Source: Pusillimonas sp. MFBS29
Lineage (GTDB): Bacteria; Pseudomonadota; Gammaproteobacteria; Burkholderiales; Burkholderiaceae_B
Assembly (NCBI RefSeq): GCF_020687695.1
Contig: NZ_JAJEWL010000008.1
Coordinates: 1-64,000 of the forward strand
Length of the DNA stretch: 64,000 nucleotides
Reading direction: 5' to 3'
The translations under genes and the position numbers were made by a program. A model generated the notes under the pieces. The model was not told the DNA's origin. It saw nothing but the letters and a program-made list of their open reading frames with translations, and made no database searches. Positions 27,640-36,498 of this stretch are shown here, in pieces; position 1 is the first letter of the stretch; each line of letters begins with the position of its first letter.

Positions 27640-28863
27640 ATGACAACGAAAACCCCTTTGGATCGTCGTGGTTTCATGCGTGTTGCGGGGCGCTATGGCT
27701 TAAGCTCCACCATGCTAGCAGCAGTTGGCATGTTCGGCCCGCTTACCCTTGAAGGAGTCGGGCAGGCAGCCGCTCAAACGGCAAACAACCGCAGCGGCAA
27801 GGCCAAATACAACTTCAAGATGGGCGCGGCAGGCTTTAACGAGGAAAACCTGAAGATCCAGGAATCCGGTCAGCTCTGGTTTGCCCGCGAGCTGGAAAAG
27901 CGCAGCGACGGCGCGATTCGTGTGGATTTCATTGGCAGCAATCAAATCTGCAACCAGCTCGATTGCGTCAAGAAAACCCAGCAGGGCATTGTAGACATGT
28001 TCACTGCCAGCACGCAGAACTCGGCCGGTGCGGCACCCTATTACAACGTGCTGGACTTTGCCTACATGTTCCCCAGCCGCGCCGCACAACACTACTTCTT
28101 CTACCACCCGAAAAGCGAGCCCTTGCTGCGTGATCCGTTGCGCCGCCTGCACAACATCCAGTTCCTGTTCACTCACTGCGAGTTGCGCGGCCTGATGATG
28201 GGCTCAAAATTCGCCGACAAACCAACGGTCTCCAAACTGTCCGAACTGGCCGGCACCAAGAACCGCGTCACGGGTACACAGCTGGGCCGCATCGCCATGG
28301 AGCTCATGGATCTGGGCCCCGTGCCGCTGGCCTGGGAAGAAACTGTCGATGGTCTGAAGTCGGGCCTGATCGACGGCGCTGAAACCTGGATGGGTGCCGC
28401 AGGCTATGGCGGTCTGTCGCCAGTGCTCTCGCAAGCGGTCGACCTGCGTTTCTTCTGCGGTACCGAACACACGGCAATGAACAACAAAACCTTCGAGAAG
28501 CTGCCTCCCGATCTGCAAGACGTCATCATGGAGACCGCTTACGCCGCCCAGCAATACACCCAGCGTGAAAACGAAAGGGCGCTGGTCGAAGTCGTGGGTG
28601 CCGTACCCAATCCAGGTCCCGACACCTTGTTCGCCAAGAATAACGTTCGGGTAGCCGTGCTGCCACCCGAGGAAATCAAGAAGGCCGAAGAAGCTTCCTC
28701 GCCCAAGTCCAACCCCAAACCCTGGGAAGAATGGCGCGAGCGTCTGAACAAGATGCAGGGCGGCGCAGACACCTACGAGGAAATCTACGCCATCGCGCGC
28801 GAGATTCCCGAAGATGCCACCGTAGAAAGCGTAAAGCCGCGCAAATGGTGGGAATCGGCCTAA
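27640..28863 (+). CDS. dctP: TRAP transporter substrate-binding protein DctP
   Basis: 407 residues, longer than the usual ~330. ATG 27640 with AAAGGAGA upstream. N-terminus DRRGFMRVAGRYG is a twin-arginine-type signal, suggesting folded export by Tat, followed by a hydrophobic stretch and VGQAAAQT. The mature part shows the TRAP SBP fold with GIVDMFTAS, LAGTKNRVTGTQLGR (the conserved arginine region that binds the substrate carboxylate or sulfonate), and GLIDGAETWMGAA. A C-terminal extension of about 60 residues (EEIKKAEEASSPKS and on) is unusual. It is followed by two hairpins and then dctQM. Confidence 0.9.
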   Translation: MTTKTPLDRRGFMRVAGRYGLSSTMLAAVGMFGPLTLEGVGQAAAQTANNRSGKAKYNFKMGAAGFNEENLKIQESGQLWFARELEKRSDGAIRVDFIGSNQICNQLDCVKKTQQGIVDMFTASTQNSAGAAPYYNVLDFAYMFPSRAAQHYFFYHPKSEPLLRDPLRRLHNIQFLFTHCELRGLMMGSKFADKPTVSKLSELAGTKNRVTGTQLGRIAMELMDLGPVPLAWEETVDGLKSGLIDGAETWMGAAGYGGLSPVLSQAVDLRFFCGTEHTAMNNKTFEKLPPDLQDVIMETAYAAQQYTQRENERALVEVVGAVPNPGPDTLFAKNNVRVAVLPPEEIKKAEEASSPKSNPKPWEEWRERLNKMQGGADTYEEIYAIAREIPEDATVESVKPRKWWESA

Positions 28864-28874
28864 GGCATCACAAT

Positions 28875-28898
28875 GCGTGCGGGAAGACTCCCGCACGC
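28875..28898 (+). promoter_or_regulatory. Intercistronic hairpin dctP-dctQ, first
   Basis: GCGTGCGGGA and TCCCGCACGC form a perfect ten-base stem with an AGAC loop, 11 bases past the dctP stop. No T-tract follows. A stable 3' structure like this usually protects upstream mRNA and lets only some transcription continue to the permease genes. Confidence 0.6.
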
Positions 28899-28912
28899 TG
28901 CTGCCTGACCGT

Positions 28913-28938
28913 GCAGTGGGCCCGAGCAGGACCACTGC
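28913..28938 (+). promoter_or_regulatory. Intercistronic hairpin dctP-dctQ, second
   Basis: GCAGTGG (28913-28919) and CCACTGC (28932-28938) form a perfect seven-base stem with a 12-base loop, 15 bases after the first hairpin and 24 bases before dctQ. Together they fill the unusually long dctP-dctQ gap. Confidence 0.4.
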
Positions 28939-28962
28939 GCATACCCGCATAAGGACCAAGCA

Positions 28963-29502
28963 ATGTCGCCTTTGATTTCTACGCTGAAGTGGCTGGATCG
29001 CAACGTCGAGCGTGCCTTCATTCTGGTTGCCTATTCCAGTATGGCAGCCATCATTATTTTTGCTGTTGGGCAACGATACCTGTTCAACACGCAAATCCCC
29101 TGGAGCGGGTCCATTCCCATTTACCTTTTCCTGTGGGTAACCTGGATAGGATGCTCGTATAACGTAAGGCGACGCTCACACCTGTGCTTTAACGAGTTTC
29201 GCGTCCGCATGTCATACCGTGCCCAGTTTGCCTGCATGTGGCTCGATGCCCTGCTATGGCTTTCTTTCGGCGTGCTTGTTGTTTACTTCACGCTCGAGCA
29301 GACCATGCTGGCCTACAACAATTTTTCCATCGTGCAAGGTACCGACAACATGATGCAATGGTGGTTTTATTGTGCCACCCCTGTCGCATGGATATTGCTG
29401 ATGTTCCGCGCATTGCAAAACCTGGCGGCCGACATTGGCCGTTACCGTCGGCAAGAGCCGTTTATTGTCGCCATCCAAAGCGTCGGCGCTGAAACTGTTT
29501 AA
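28963..29502 (+). CDS. dctQ: TRAP transporter small permease DctQ
   Basis: 179 residues with four hydrophobic segments (about 20-38, 52-68, 92-112 and 134-152), the DctQ topology. Family features: RAFILVAYSSMAAIIIF, an RYLFNTQIPWS loop and WIGCSYNVRRRSHLCF. It pairs with DctM at 29519 (16-base gap). AAGGA precedes the start. Confidence 0.92.
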   Translation: MSPLISTLKWLDRNVERAFILVAYSSMAAIIIFAVGQRYLFNTQIPWSGSIPIYLFLWVTWIGCSYNVRRRSHLCFNEFRVRMSYRAQFACMWLDALLWLSFGVLVVYFTLEQTMLAYNNFSIVQGTDNMMQWWFYCATPVAWILLMFRALQNLAADIGRYRRQEPFIVAIQSVGAETV

Positions 29503-29518
29503 GGTTCAAGGGTAAATC

Positions 29519-30802
29519 ATGGATTCCAGTCTACTGCTTACGCTTATTACTGCTGGCGTGGTGATCTTGTTCATGCTGGGCGTACCCATCTTCCTGGTCC
29601 TGGGTTTCTGGGTGGTGGGCGCTTCGCTGGTCATAGACTTCACCCTGGCCAATATCGGCGTAACGCTATTCGAAGGCCTGAACTTTTTCGGCTTGCTCGC
29701 ACTACCGCTGTTCATCCTTACAGGCGACCTGATCGCGGCGGCCGGTATTGCACGGCGCATGGCAAATTTTGCCCACGCCTGCCTTAGCTGGATGCATGGC
29801 GGGCTGGGCCTGGCAACCATAGGATCCTGCGGCCTGTTCGCAGCCATCTCGGGTTCCAATGCCGCCACAACCGCAACCATAGGCGGCATCATGCATCCGC
29901 TGCTGGTCAAGGATGGCTACCGGGCCAACTTTGCCGCCGCCACGGCAGCAGCCGGTGGCACGGTGGGGATCATCATTCCCCCTTCCATCATCTTCATTGT
30001 GTATGGCTTCATCATGAACCTGTCGATTTCCGACCTGTTCATTGCGGGCATATTGCCCGGGATACTGATGGTGACATCCATGATGCTCGTATGCTGGTGG
30101 CGCTGCCGCCGCGAAAACATGGGCGAAAAATCGCCACTGGATATGGGCAACGTGTGGCGTACCGCACGCCGGGCCTATCTGGGGTTCTTTGCCGTCTTCA
30201 TCGTTATCTACGGTATCTATTCCGGCCTGTTCTCACCCACCGAAGCGGCTGCCATCACCGTAGGCTTTTGTTTGCTGGCAGGCCTGTTCGTTACCCGCGA
30301 GATCAAATGGCGTGAGCTGCCCGATGTGCTGCTGCGCTCGGGGCAGCTGACAGGCATGCTGGCGCCCATGATTGCCGTGTCCATCGTGATGCAACAGGTA
30401 TTCGGCTTGCTGGGTGTGGGCGAAACCGTCGCCAACTTCATCGCTCTCTTTGGAGACAACCCCACACTTGTCTTGCTGATATGCATGGTGATCGTGCTGG
30501 CTGCCGGCTGCATTCTAGAAAGCTTGCCCATTACGGTTATCTTTGCTCCCATCCTGGCACCCATTGCAGCCTCCATGGGCGTTGATCCCGTCCACTTCTC
30601 GGTGATCTTTCTGGTTGGCGCCGCGATTGGCTTCATATCTCCGCCATTTGGGCTGAACCTGTTCGTCGCAAGCGGCATCACCGGCATCCCGTACATGCGC
30701 ATCGTTCCGTCGGCCATACTGTATCTGGGCGGCTTGCTGATAGCCTGGATGCTGATCGCCTTTGTTCCATGGCTGTCTTTAGGTCTGATTCCGACCCGCT
30801 AG
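29519..30802 (+). CDS. dctM: TRAP transporter large permease DctM
   Basis: 427 residues, highly hydrophobic with about 12 membrane segments. Family blocks: LPLFILTGDLI, GSNAATTATIGGIMHP, TVGIIIPPSIIFIVYG, YSGLFSPTEAAAITV, and IGFISPPFGLNLFVASGI. It carries out sodium- or proton-coupled uptake of the DctP ligand. It is followed 6 bases later by the TauE/SafE gene, with which it is probably co-transcribed. Confidence 0.95.
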   Translation: MDSSLLLTLITAGVVILFMLGVPIFLVLGFWVVGASLVIDFTLANIGVTLFEGLNFFGLLALPLFILTGDLIAAAGIARRMANFAHACLSWMHGGLGLATIGSCGLFAAISGSNAATTATIGGIMHPLLVKDGYRANFAAATAAAGGTVGIIIPPSIIFIVYGFIMNLSISDLFIAGILPGILMVTSMMLVCWWRCRRENMGEKSPLDMGNVWRTARRAYLGFFAVFIVIYGIYSGLFSPTEAAAITVGFCLLAGLFVTREIKWRELPDVLLRSGQLTGMLAPMIAVSIVMQQVFGLLGVGETVANFIALFGDNPTLVLLICMVIVLAAGCILESLPITVIFAPILAPIAASMGVDPVHFSVIFLVGAAIGFISPPFGLNLFVASGITGIPYMRIVPSAILYLGGLLIAWMLIAFVPWLSLGLIPTR

Positions 30803-30808
30803 GAGCCC

Positions 30809-31573
30809 ATGATCCCCGCGCTTTCTGACCTTGTTCCATTTGTACTGGTCGTTCTCTTTGCTGTCTATTTCCACACCGTAACGGGTTTCGGCCTTGCAAT
30901 GATCATCATGGGTCTGGCCAGTGCCACTGGCATGGTGTCGGTGGCAACGCTTGCCAGCATCGTCAGCATAGTCACGCTGATGAACAGCGGTGTGGCGCTA
31001 CGCGGCCGCCTGCATCACGTGCCATGGAAAGCAGTCAATCCCATGCTGATCGCGGTATTCCCGGCCAGTGTATTGGGCGTGGTAGCGCTGGATTATCTTA
31101 GTAGCGAAGCCGCCGATGTCATCCAGGTTTTACTGGGCCTGGTCATCGCCTACGGTGGTTTGAGTCTTGCATGGCAACCCCGCCCCCTGTCGCTGATCTC
31201 GGGCAGCGGCTCATTTGCATGCTTTGGTTTTTTGGGCGGGCTCGTAGGCGGCATGTTCGGCATACCCGGCCCGCCCATGATATTCCAGCTATACCGCCAG
31301 CCACTGACGCTGGCACAAATTCGCACGGCACTCATCTTCCTGAATGCCGCCATAGCAGGGGCGCGCACTCTGTTTGTGGCAATTCAGGGCCAACTGCACA
31401 TGCAGGAGCTGGTACTGAGTGCAATCTGCCTGCCCCTGGTGGCACTGGCAACCCTTGCAGGCAAACATTACCCGCCGCCGTTCTCACCACAAGCAATGCG
31501 ACGTATTGCCTTTATATTGCTGGTACTGATGGGGCTGACCTTAATAGCCCCGGTCGTCTTGCAATGGATGTAG
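30809..31573 (+). CDS. TauE/SafE-family anion permease
   Basis: 254 residues with about eight hydrophobic segments. TauE/SafE motifs: TGFGLAMIIMGLAS near the N-terminus and GGLVGGMFGIPGPPMIFQLY in the second half. Studied members export sulfite, sulfoacetate or related organic anions. AGGAG precedes ATG 30809. As last gene of a GMC dehydrogenase/TRAP operon it could export sulfite or an oxidised acid released from the substrate, which is one reason to suspect a sulfonated alcohol (inference). Confidence 0.9.
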   Translation: MIPALSDLVPFVLVVLFAVYFHTVTGFGLAMIIMGLASATGMVSVATLASIVSIVTLMNSGVALRGRLHHVPWKAVNPMLIAVFPASVLGVVALDYLSSEAADVIQVLLGLVIAYGGLSLAWQPRPLSLISGSGSFACFGFLGGLVGGMFGIPGPPMIFQLYRQPLTLAQIRTALIFLNAAIAGARTLFVAIQGQLHMQELVLSAICLPLVALATLAGKHYPPPFSPQAMRRIAFILLVLMGLTLIAPVVLQWM

Positions 31574-31611
31574 TTGCTGCCATGTTTTACCGCAGCAACT
31601 ACGCTGCGGTA
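31571..31611. terminator. Overlapping alternative hairpins between convergent genes
   Basis: Two mutually exclusive stems are possible: TAGTTGCTGC (31571-31580) with GCAGCAACTA (31592-31601), perfect over ten bases, and TACCGCAGC (31588-31596) with GCTGCGGTA (31603-31611), perfect over nine. They lie across the stop codons of the TauE-like gene (plus) and the YegP-like gene (minus). Likely a bidirectional transcription end. Confidence 0.4.
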
Positions 31612-31937
31612 CTGTCGTCCAGAGCTGCGCCTGGTGCATGATTAGCCACCGATGCGATGCCGTTATTGCGTGATGCCTCGGTGTCGTACAGCTGGCTCGT
31701 ACCGATAACCTGGCCGTTCCTGGCTTTCAGATTGAACATATGCTTGCCGGACGCGGTCTGCTTGCGCTCGAACAAGCTGTCGCTGGTCGCGTTCTTTTTG
31801 ACAGACTCAACACCGTTCAGACACGAAGCCTTGGACTTGTATCCTTCGCTGGCCAGGATCGTCTGCCCATTGCCGGCATTGAGCCTGAACCGGAACTCGC
31901 CGGCCTTATCTTTATAGATTTCGAATTTTCCCGCCAT
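31599..31937 (-). CDS. YegP-family (DUF1508) protein
   Basis: About 112 residues from ATG 31937 (MAGKFEIYKDK), with AAGGAG upstream; the frame extends 17 codons further without support. Two tandem DUF1508 repeats: FEIYKDKAGEFRFRLNAGNGQTIL...GYKSK and FERKQTASGKHMFNLKARN...LYDTEAS, each ending with a NGVxSVxxNA-type helix. E. coli YegP has the same two-repeat form; its biochemical role is not settled. No signal peptide. It stands alone between two transporter loci. Confidence 0.9.
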   Translation of the reverse strand: MAGKFEIYKDKAGEFRFRLNAGNGQTILASEGYKSKASCLNGVESVKKNATSDSLFERKQTASGKHMFNLKARNGQVIGTSQLYDTEASRNNGIASVANHAPGAALDDSTAA

Positions 31938-32073
31938 GAAGTTTGCTCCTTGTACAAAAAGTGCAGTTCTTGCTGACGCAAGGCTCAAGCAAGACTATCA
32001 GATTCTTGTGAAGTGCAGCACACTTCAAATGACAGGATCTGTCAATTTTTCCCCTGCGATACAGGATTCGAAC

Positions 32074-32100
32074 TCAGGCGCCCGCGCGCCTGGCGCCTGA
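32074..32100 (-). terminator. Strong hairpin after orphan Bug receptor gene
   Basis: TCAGGCGCC (32074-32082) and GGCGCCTGA (32092-32100) are perfect nine-base arms with a nine-base loop, 15 bases past the Bug stop codon on the minus strand. GC-rich stem without a T-tract, so it may act as a 3' stabiliser as much as a terminator. Confidence 0.5.
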
Positions 32101-32115
32101 GGCTCCGGAATGGCG

Positions 32116-33087
32116 TCAGGGTGCCAGACCAACCTTCTTTGCCAGCTCCCGATTGGAAGCCAGCTCTTGCCTGATATCCTCAGCAAACGCCTGTGGTGTG
32201 CTGGTGGCCGGGATGTTGTTGCTGTCTGCCAGCAGTTTCTGTATTTCGGGGCTGCCAACGATCTGGTTGATCTCTGAGTTCAGCTTGCTGACTATGGCCT
32301 CCGGAGTAGCGCCCGGAGCATAAAACCCGAATACCGACATCTTGTTCGCCTGCGCATAGCCCAACTCGCTGAAGGTGGGTACATTGGGCAGAGACTCCAC
32401 ACGCGCTGGAGCGGCGATCGCCAAAGGCACGAAGGCGCCACTGGCTATATTGGTTTTCACTGCCGAGCCCATATTGGTCGAAATAAGCTCGAACTGTCCG
32501 CCCAGCGCATCGGTCAGTTGCTGCCCTGCCCCTCTGTAAGGAATATGGGTAACTTGTATGTCTGCAGCCTGCTGTAATTGCTCAAGCATAAGGTGTCCCA
32601 GCGATCCCTGGCCCGATGTCGACCAGCGCAATGTGCCAGGCTTGGCTTTCGACTGCGAGACCACGTCGTCCATGCTCTTGCCGGTAAATGCCGAAGTACC
32701 GAGCAATATCACGGGTGAGACCATGACACTGCCTATTGGTGCAATGTCTTTAGCCGGGTCATACGGCACCTGGCGGATGGCGGGCGACAAGGCCAGCGGG
32801 CTGACGGACGAAAATCCTATCGTGTAGCCATCGGGTGCTGCCCTGGCCACTTCGTTCATGCCTATTGTCCCGCCGGCTCCGCCCTTGTTTTCGACCACGA
32901 ATGAAACTCCCAGGCTGGTGCTGAGTTTGTCTGCAATGGCACGGGTAACGGAGTCGCTTACGCCGCCAGGCGGATACGCCACGATGACGCGTACGGATTT
33001 CTCGGGCCAGTCGGCGGCAAAGGATGCTGCAGGCACCGCCACAAGCACGGCAGCCGTCAGCGCGCAGCGAAGTATGCTGGAATACAT
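32116..33087 (-). CDS. Bug-family (TctC-type) periplasmic solute receptor
   Basis: About 323 residues from ATG 33087 (MYSSILRCALTAAV), preceded by AAGGAAG; a longer frame exists but adds a non-conserved leader. Signal peptide ending PAASFAA. Family blocks: DWPEKSVRVIVAYPPGGVSD, APDGYTIGF, THIPYRGAGQQLTDAL and NVPTFSELGYAQ. Orphan gene: no tctAB nearby and no obvious enzyme partner. The upstream neighbour (phosphoesterase) is 89 bases away. Ligand unknown. Confidence 0.9.
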   Translation of the reverse strand: MYSSILRCALTAAVLVAVPAASFAADWPEKSVRVIVAYPPGGVSDSVTRAIADKLSTSLGVSFVVENKGGAGGTIGMNEVARAAPDGYTIGFSSVSPLALSPAIRQVPYDPAKDIAPIGSVMVSPVILLGTSAFTGKSMDDVVSQSKAKPGTLRWSTSGQGSLGHLMLEQLQQAADIQVTHIPYRGAGQQLTDALGGQFELISTNMGSAVKTNIASGAFVPLAIAAPARVESLPNVPTFSELGYAQANKMSVFGFYAPGATPEAIVSKLNSEINQIVGSPEIQKLLADSNNIPATSTPQAFAEDIRQELASNRELAKKVGLAP

Positions 33088-33176
33088 GGATTTCTTCCTT
33101 AGGAAATATTGGATGCATCGCAAGGACAAAAATTGTACTGCGCCCGGGCCCGGTCGTCCCGGAGCAGCCGGCGCAG

Positions 33177-33983
33177 TCATAAACCGTCCAGTACCTGACG
33201 CTCGACCATCATGAAATCATCGTCGGTCTCGTCATAATCCCATCGCTCAACCATGCATTGCCGCGTACCTTCCGCATCAGCATGGCGAATCAGATTGATG
33301 GAGTTATTGGCATCATGACGAATCCGGGATGATACGGCCGTGCCCGCCTGCACGGCCCAGACAGGGCGCGGCAACGTAGCATCGACCTGATGCAGCGCGC
33401 TAATGAAAGGACGGTGGATGTGTCCGCCCAATATCATGTCTGCCCCCGCCTGTGCCCATGCCCGGATGGCATGTTCGTGACCACGCAACAGGTGCTCTTT
33501 ATCTTCGTCGAGCTGCACATGGACAGGCTGGTGTGTCACCACGATGCGCAGTTGGCCTTGCCTGGCCTGCCGCAAACGGCCTGCCACCCGATCAATCTGC
33601 GCGGCGGAAACCTCGCCTTCGATATGTCGATAGCGCCGCGTAGTGCGTACTGCGATCACCAGCAGGGCGGGGGTATCGAGTACCGGCTCAAGATCGTTCC
33701 CGAAGACGCGCTTGTAGCGTGCGTAAGGCCAGAACAGCCGTGAAATCACATCAAACAGAGGCACGTCGTGGTTCCCGGCCATAACCAGTCTGGCAGGGAT
33801 GGCCAGCCGATCCAGGAAGGACGCTGCAGCAGAGAACTCGGTCGCCTGCGCCCGCTGGGTAATATCGCCCGACAAAATCACCACATCAGGAGCTTCCCCA
33901 TGCGCCAGCCTTTCCAGGGCACGCACGACAGCCGGCCTTTCAGTGCCAAAGTGGGTATCGGAAATGTGCAATGCCACCTTCAT
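33177..33983 (-). CDS. Calcineurin-like metallophosphoesterase
   Basis: About 268 residues from ATG 33983 (MKVALHISDTHFG), which overlaps the stop of the lipid-kinase-like gene upstream by four bases (ATGA). Metal-binding motifs of the superfamily are in order: DTH (first), VVILSGDITQR (GD), MAGNHD (GNHD), VTHQPVH and GGHIHRP (GHxH). Resembles the CpdA/Icc and UDP-diacylglucosamine-hydrolase-like branches. Coupling to a diacylglycerol-kinase-like gene suggests a phospholipid or lipid-phosphate substrate (inference). Confidence 0.9.
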   Translation of the reverse strand: MKVALHISDTHFGTERPAVVRALERLAHGEAPDVVILSGDITQRAQATEFSAAASFLDRLAIPARLVMAGNHDVPLFDVISRLFWPYARYKRVFGNDLEPVLDTPALLVIAVRTTRRYRHIEGEVSAAQIDRVAGRLRQARQGQLRIVVTHQPVHVQLDEDKEHLLRGHEHAIRAWAQAGADMILGGHIHRPFISALHQVDATLPRPVWAVQAGTAVSSRIRHDANNSINLIRHADAEGTRQCMVERWDYDETDDDFMMVERQVLDGL

Positions 33984-34984
33984 GCGGCAACCGCATCCGT
34001 GCGGCGCTTGACCAGCAACAAGGGTTCTGGAGCAACCCGGAACTCCAGTGGCGTCTGCAGCCACATGATTTCGCCATCGGCCGCCACTTTGATAGGGCGT
34101 CTGGCTTTGGCGACCTTGCCCGTTGGATGCCCGGCCTGATGCGTGCGGGATTGTTTGTTCAGCAGACCAAATGAAGCCACGACCAAGCGACGAAAACTGA
34201 AACCTGTAACATAGTCTGCATCACCCAGCGTTCCGAAGGCGCCACGCGCCGCCAGCCACAACAGGGCCATCGTCCCCACATGGTTCACGGCGATCGCCGC
34301 CAGCTGTCCTTGCTTGACCGTTTCGGCCTGCGGCATGCCGACCTGCTCGAGCTGGAGGCGATTATTGCCTATGAAGAGCGACGTTGCACGAAGGTGGACC
34401 CGCTCACCTTCCTTGTCCATTTCCAGATCAAGATAGCGATGCTTGCCGAAAGCCGTAACCAGGGCCGACCACATGGCAACAAGCCGGCTTCTGCCATAAC
34501 GCTGCTTGAACGCTTCGCGGTCTTCAAGCAGATCCGGATATAAGCCTACGCTGGCATTGACGAGAAATACGTGATCATTCACCAGGCCAACCTGTACGGG
34601 CGTTGGTTCGCCATGCAGCAGGTCATCAAGCGCACCATGAATGTCTTCGGGAATGCCATGCGTACGCCCGAAATAATTGAAGGTACCTTGCGGAATTGCA
34701 CCAAACGCACAACCGCGGCCCAGTGCCACATTGGCCACGGCATTGATGGTTCCGTCGCCACCAACCGCCACGACGACGCCCTTTTGCGCCTGCGCTGCTT
34801 CGACCGCCCGTTGAACGGTGGCGGCTATGTCGTCGGGTTCGCCGATGACAAACAGGCGGAACGTGCGGCCCGCCGAAGTCATGGTGTCGTTTATGACTTG
34901 ACGGGTCGAACTTGAATCATTGCCACCCGAGGTGCCATTGAGAACGAAAAACAAGGGTGGATGGTCTGGCAGTTCATGGTCCAC
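33980..34984 (-). CDS. Diacylglycerol-kinase-family lipid kinase
   Basis: 334 residues. DAGK catalytic domain with VVAVGGDGTINAVAN (the nucleotide-binding GGDGT motif, near residue 75) and the following GAIPQGTFNYFGRTHGIP block (GTxNxFAR pattern with Tyr-Phe). The second domain is a beta-sandwich (HVFLVNASVGLYPDLL and on), closing near VAADGEIM. YegS/DgkB-like; it phosphorylates a lipid or lipid-like alcohol at the membrane face. It overlaps the phosphoesterase by four bases and begins 79 bases after livF, so read-through from the liv operon is possible. Confidence 0.9.
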   Translation of the reverse strand: MDHELPDHPPLFFVLNGTSGGNDSSSTRQVINDTMTSAGRTFRLFVIGEPDDIAATVQRAVEAAQAQKGVVVAVGGDGTINAVANVALGRGCAFGAIPQGTFNYFGRTHGIPEDIHGALDDLLHGEPTPVQVGLVNDHVFLVNASVGLYPDLLEDREAFKQRYGRSRLVAMWSALVTAFGKHRYLDLEMDKEGERVHLRATSLFIGNNRLQLEQVGMPQAETVKQGQLAAIAVNHVGTMALLWLAARGAFGTLGDADYVTGFSFRRLVVASFGLLNKQSRTHQAGHPTGKVAKARRPIKVAADGEIMWLQTPLEFRVAPEPLLLVKRRTDAVAA

Positions 34985-35063
34985 ACGATTTCCCCGTGAT
35001 TGCGTAAATTCAATCGTAGCAGGTTAAGCATGCGAAGCGTAGCGACCTGTACTGCCAGTTTGT

Positions 35064-35768
35064 CTATATCCCCAGGTAAGCCTTGCGCAAGCCATCATTC
35101 TGCAGCAGCTCCTGGCCACTACCCGAAAGAACGATTTCGCCGTGCTCCAGCACATAGCCGCGCGTTGCCAGACTCAATGAGCGCTGCACGTCCTGCTCGA
35201 CCAGGAATATGGTGATGCCCCGTGCATTGATCTCGGGCAATTTTTCAAAGACTGTTTCCACCATGATGGGGGCCAGGCCTATGCTGGGTTCATCCAGCAG
35301 CAACAGCTTGGGGCCAGTCATCAGGGCACGACCAATAGCCAGCATCTGCTGCTCGCCGCCACTGAAAGAGCGGGCCAGCTGCTTGCGACGCTCTTTCAGC
35401 TTTGGGAACAGATAATAGACCCAGTCCAGGTTATCGCGGCTGCGCTTCTTGTCGCGCAGCACATCGCCACCTATCAGCAGATTGTCTTCCACGGTCATGT
35501 GATTGAAAAGCCGGCGCCCTTCCATGACCTGCGCGATACCCAGACGAGCGATCTCATGCGCGGGCTTGCCAGTGATGGTTTGGCCGTTCAGCGCCACCGA
35601 GCCGGCCGTAGCCGGCAAGGTACCCATGATGGTACGCACCAAGGTCGACTTGCCTGCACCGTTGGCGCCGACAATGCTGACGACCTCGCCCTCGGCCACC
35701 GACAGGGATATCCCCCGCAGCACCTGGACGTCGCCATACCCTGAGCTCAAGTTGTTGATTTCAAGCAT
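35064..35768 (-). CDS. livF: Branched-chain-type ABC transporter ATPase LivF
   Basis: About 234 residues from ATG 35768 ([15 protein letters not shown]), overlapping the livG end by eight bases. Walker [15 protein letters not shown], signature [17 protein letters not shown], Walker [14 protein letters not shown], and the LivF-specific [20 protein letters not shown]. Last gene of a complete livKHMGF set and likely the last of a nine-gene operon that begins with the PhyH-type oxygenase at 44382. Confidence 0.93.
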   Translation of the reverse strand: MLEINNLSSGYGDVQVLRGISLSVAEGEVVSIVGANGAGKSTLVRTIMGTLPATAGSVALNGQTITGKPAHEIARLGIAQVMEGRRLFNHMTVEDNLLIGGDVLRDKKRSRDNLDWVYYLFPKLKERRKQLARSFSGGEQQMLAIGRALMTGPKLLLLDEPSIGLAPIMVETVFEKLPEINARGITIFLVEQDVQRSLSLATRGYVLEHGEIVLSGSGQELLQNDGLRKAYLGI

Positions 35769-36498
35769 TTGCGTGTTTTCCTTGATAGCTTTCACCCAGA
35801 TAAGCGGCAACGACATCGGGGTCGGAGGCGACCGCGGAGGGGTCACCGTCGCCAATCTTCTGCCCATGATGAATCACGACGATCCGGTCGGACAAGCGCA
35901 TGATGGCCTGCATATTGTGCTCAATGACCAATACGCTGACGCCGTCGGCCCTTACGCTATGGATCAATTCCAGCATCTGGTCGGTTTCAACCGTGTTCAG
36001 GCCCGCCATGACCTCGTCCAGCAACAACAGCTTGGGTTTGGTCGCCAGGGCTTTGGCCACCTCCAGGCGTTTGCGGCCCGCCAACGTCAGAGTGCGCGCT
36101 ATCTGCGACGAGCGCGACGCCAGCCCCACGCGCTCAAGCACCTGCGCGGCCATCTCTTCAGCATCGCTGCGTGCACGGCAATGCAGGAAGGCACCGATCA
36201 TCACGTTTTCCAGCACGGTCATTTCGCCAAAGGGACGCACAATCTGATAGGTGCGTGCCAGGCCGGCCTCGCAGATATCGGGCGGCGCAAGGCGATCCAC
36301 CCGACGACCATCGAACCAGATCTCGCCTTTCGTGGGATGCAGGAATCCCGATGCAAGGGCAAACAAGGTGGTTTTTCCCGCGCCATTCGGGCCAATCAGG
36401 CCAACGATTTCACCCGTCTCAACCTTGAAGCTGACATCGTCGGTGGCACGCAAGCCGCCAAACTGCATGGTGACGTTTTTGTATTCGAGCAGGCTCAT
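35761..36498 (-). CDS. livG: Branched-chain-type ABC transporter ATPase LivG
   Basis: 245 residues. Walker [15 protein letters not shown], the LivG-type insertion around [14 protein letters not shown] and [21 protein letters not shown], Walker [13 protein letters not shown] (Val replaces the usual Pro after Glu, as is common in this subfamily), and [12 protein letters not shown]. Signature [15 protein letters not shown] deviates from LSGGQ in the way typical of LivG. Overlaps livM by four bases. Confidence 0.93.
   Translation of the reverse strand: MSLLEYKNVTMQFGGLRATDDVSFKVETGEIVGLIGPNGAGKTTLFALASGFLHPTKGEIWFDGRRVDRLAPPDICEAGLARTYQIVRPFGEMTVLENVMIGAFLHCRARSDAEEMAAQVLERVGLASRSSQIARTLTLAGRKRLEVAKALATKPKLLLLDEVMAGLNTVETDQMLELIHSVRADGVSVLVIEHNMQAIMRLSDRIVVIHHGQKIGDGDPSAVASDPDVVAAYLGESYQGKHANA

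Noticed and set aside
32050-32075. tRNA T-arm-like GTTCGAATC on the minus strand
   Set aside because: The flanking bases do not form a five-base T stem and no acceptor, D or anticodon arms are found.
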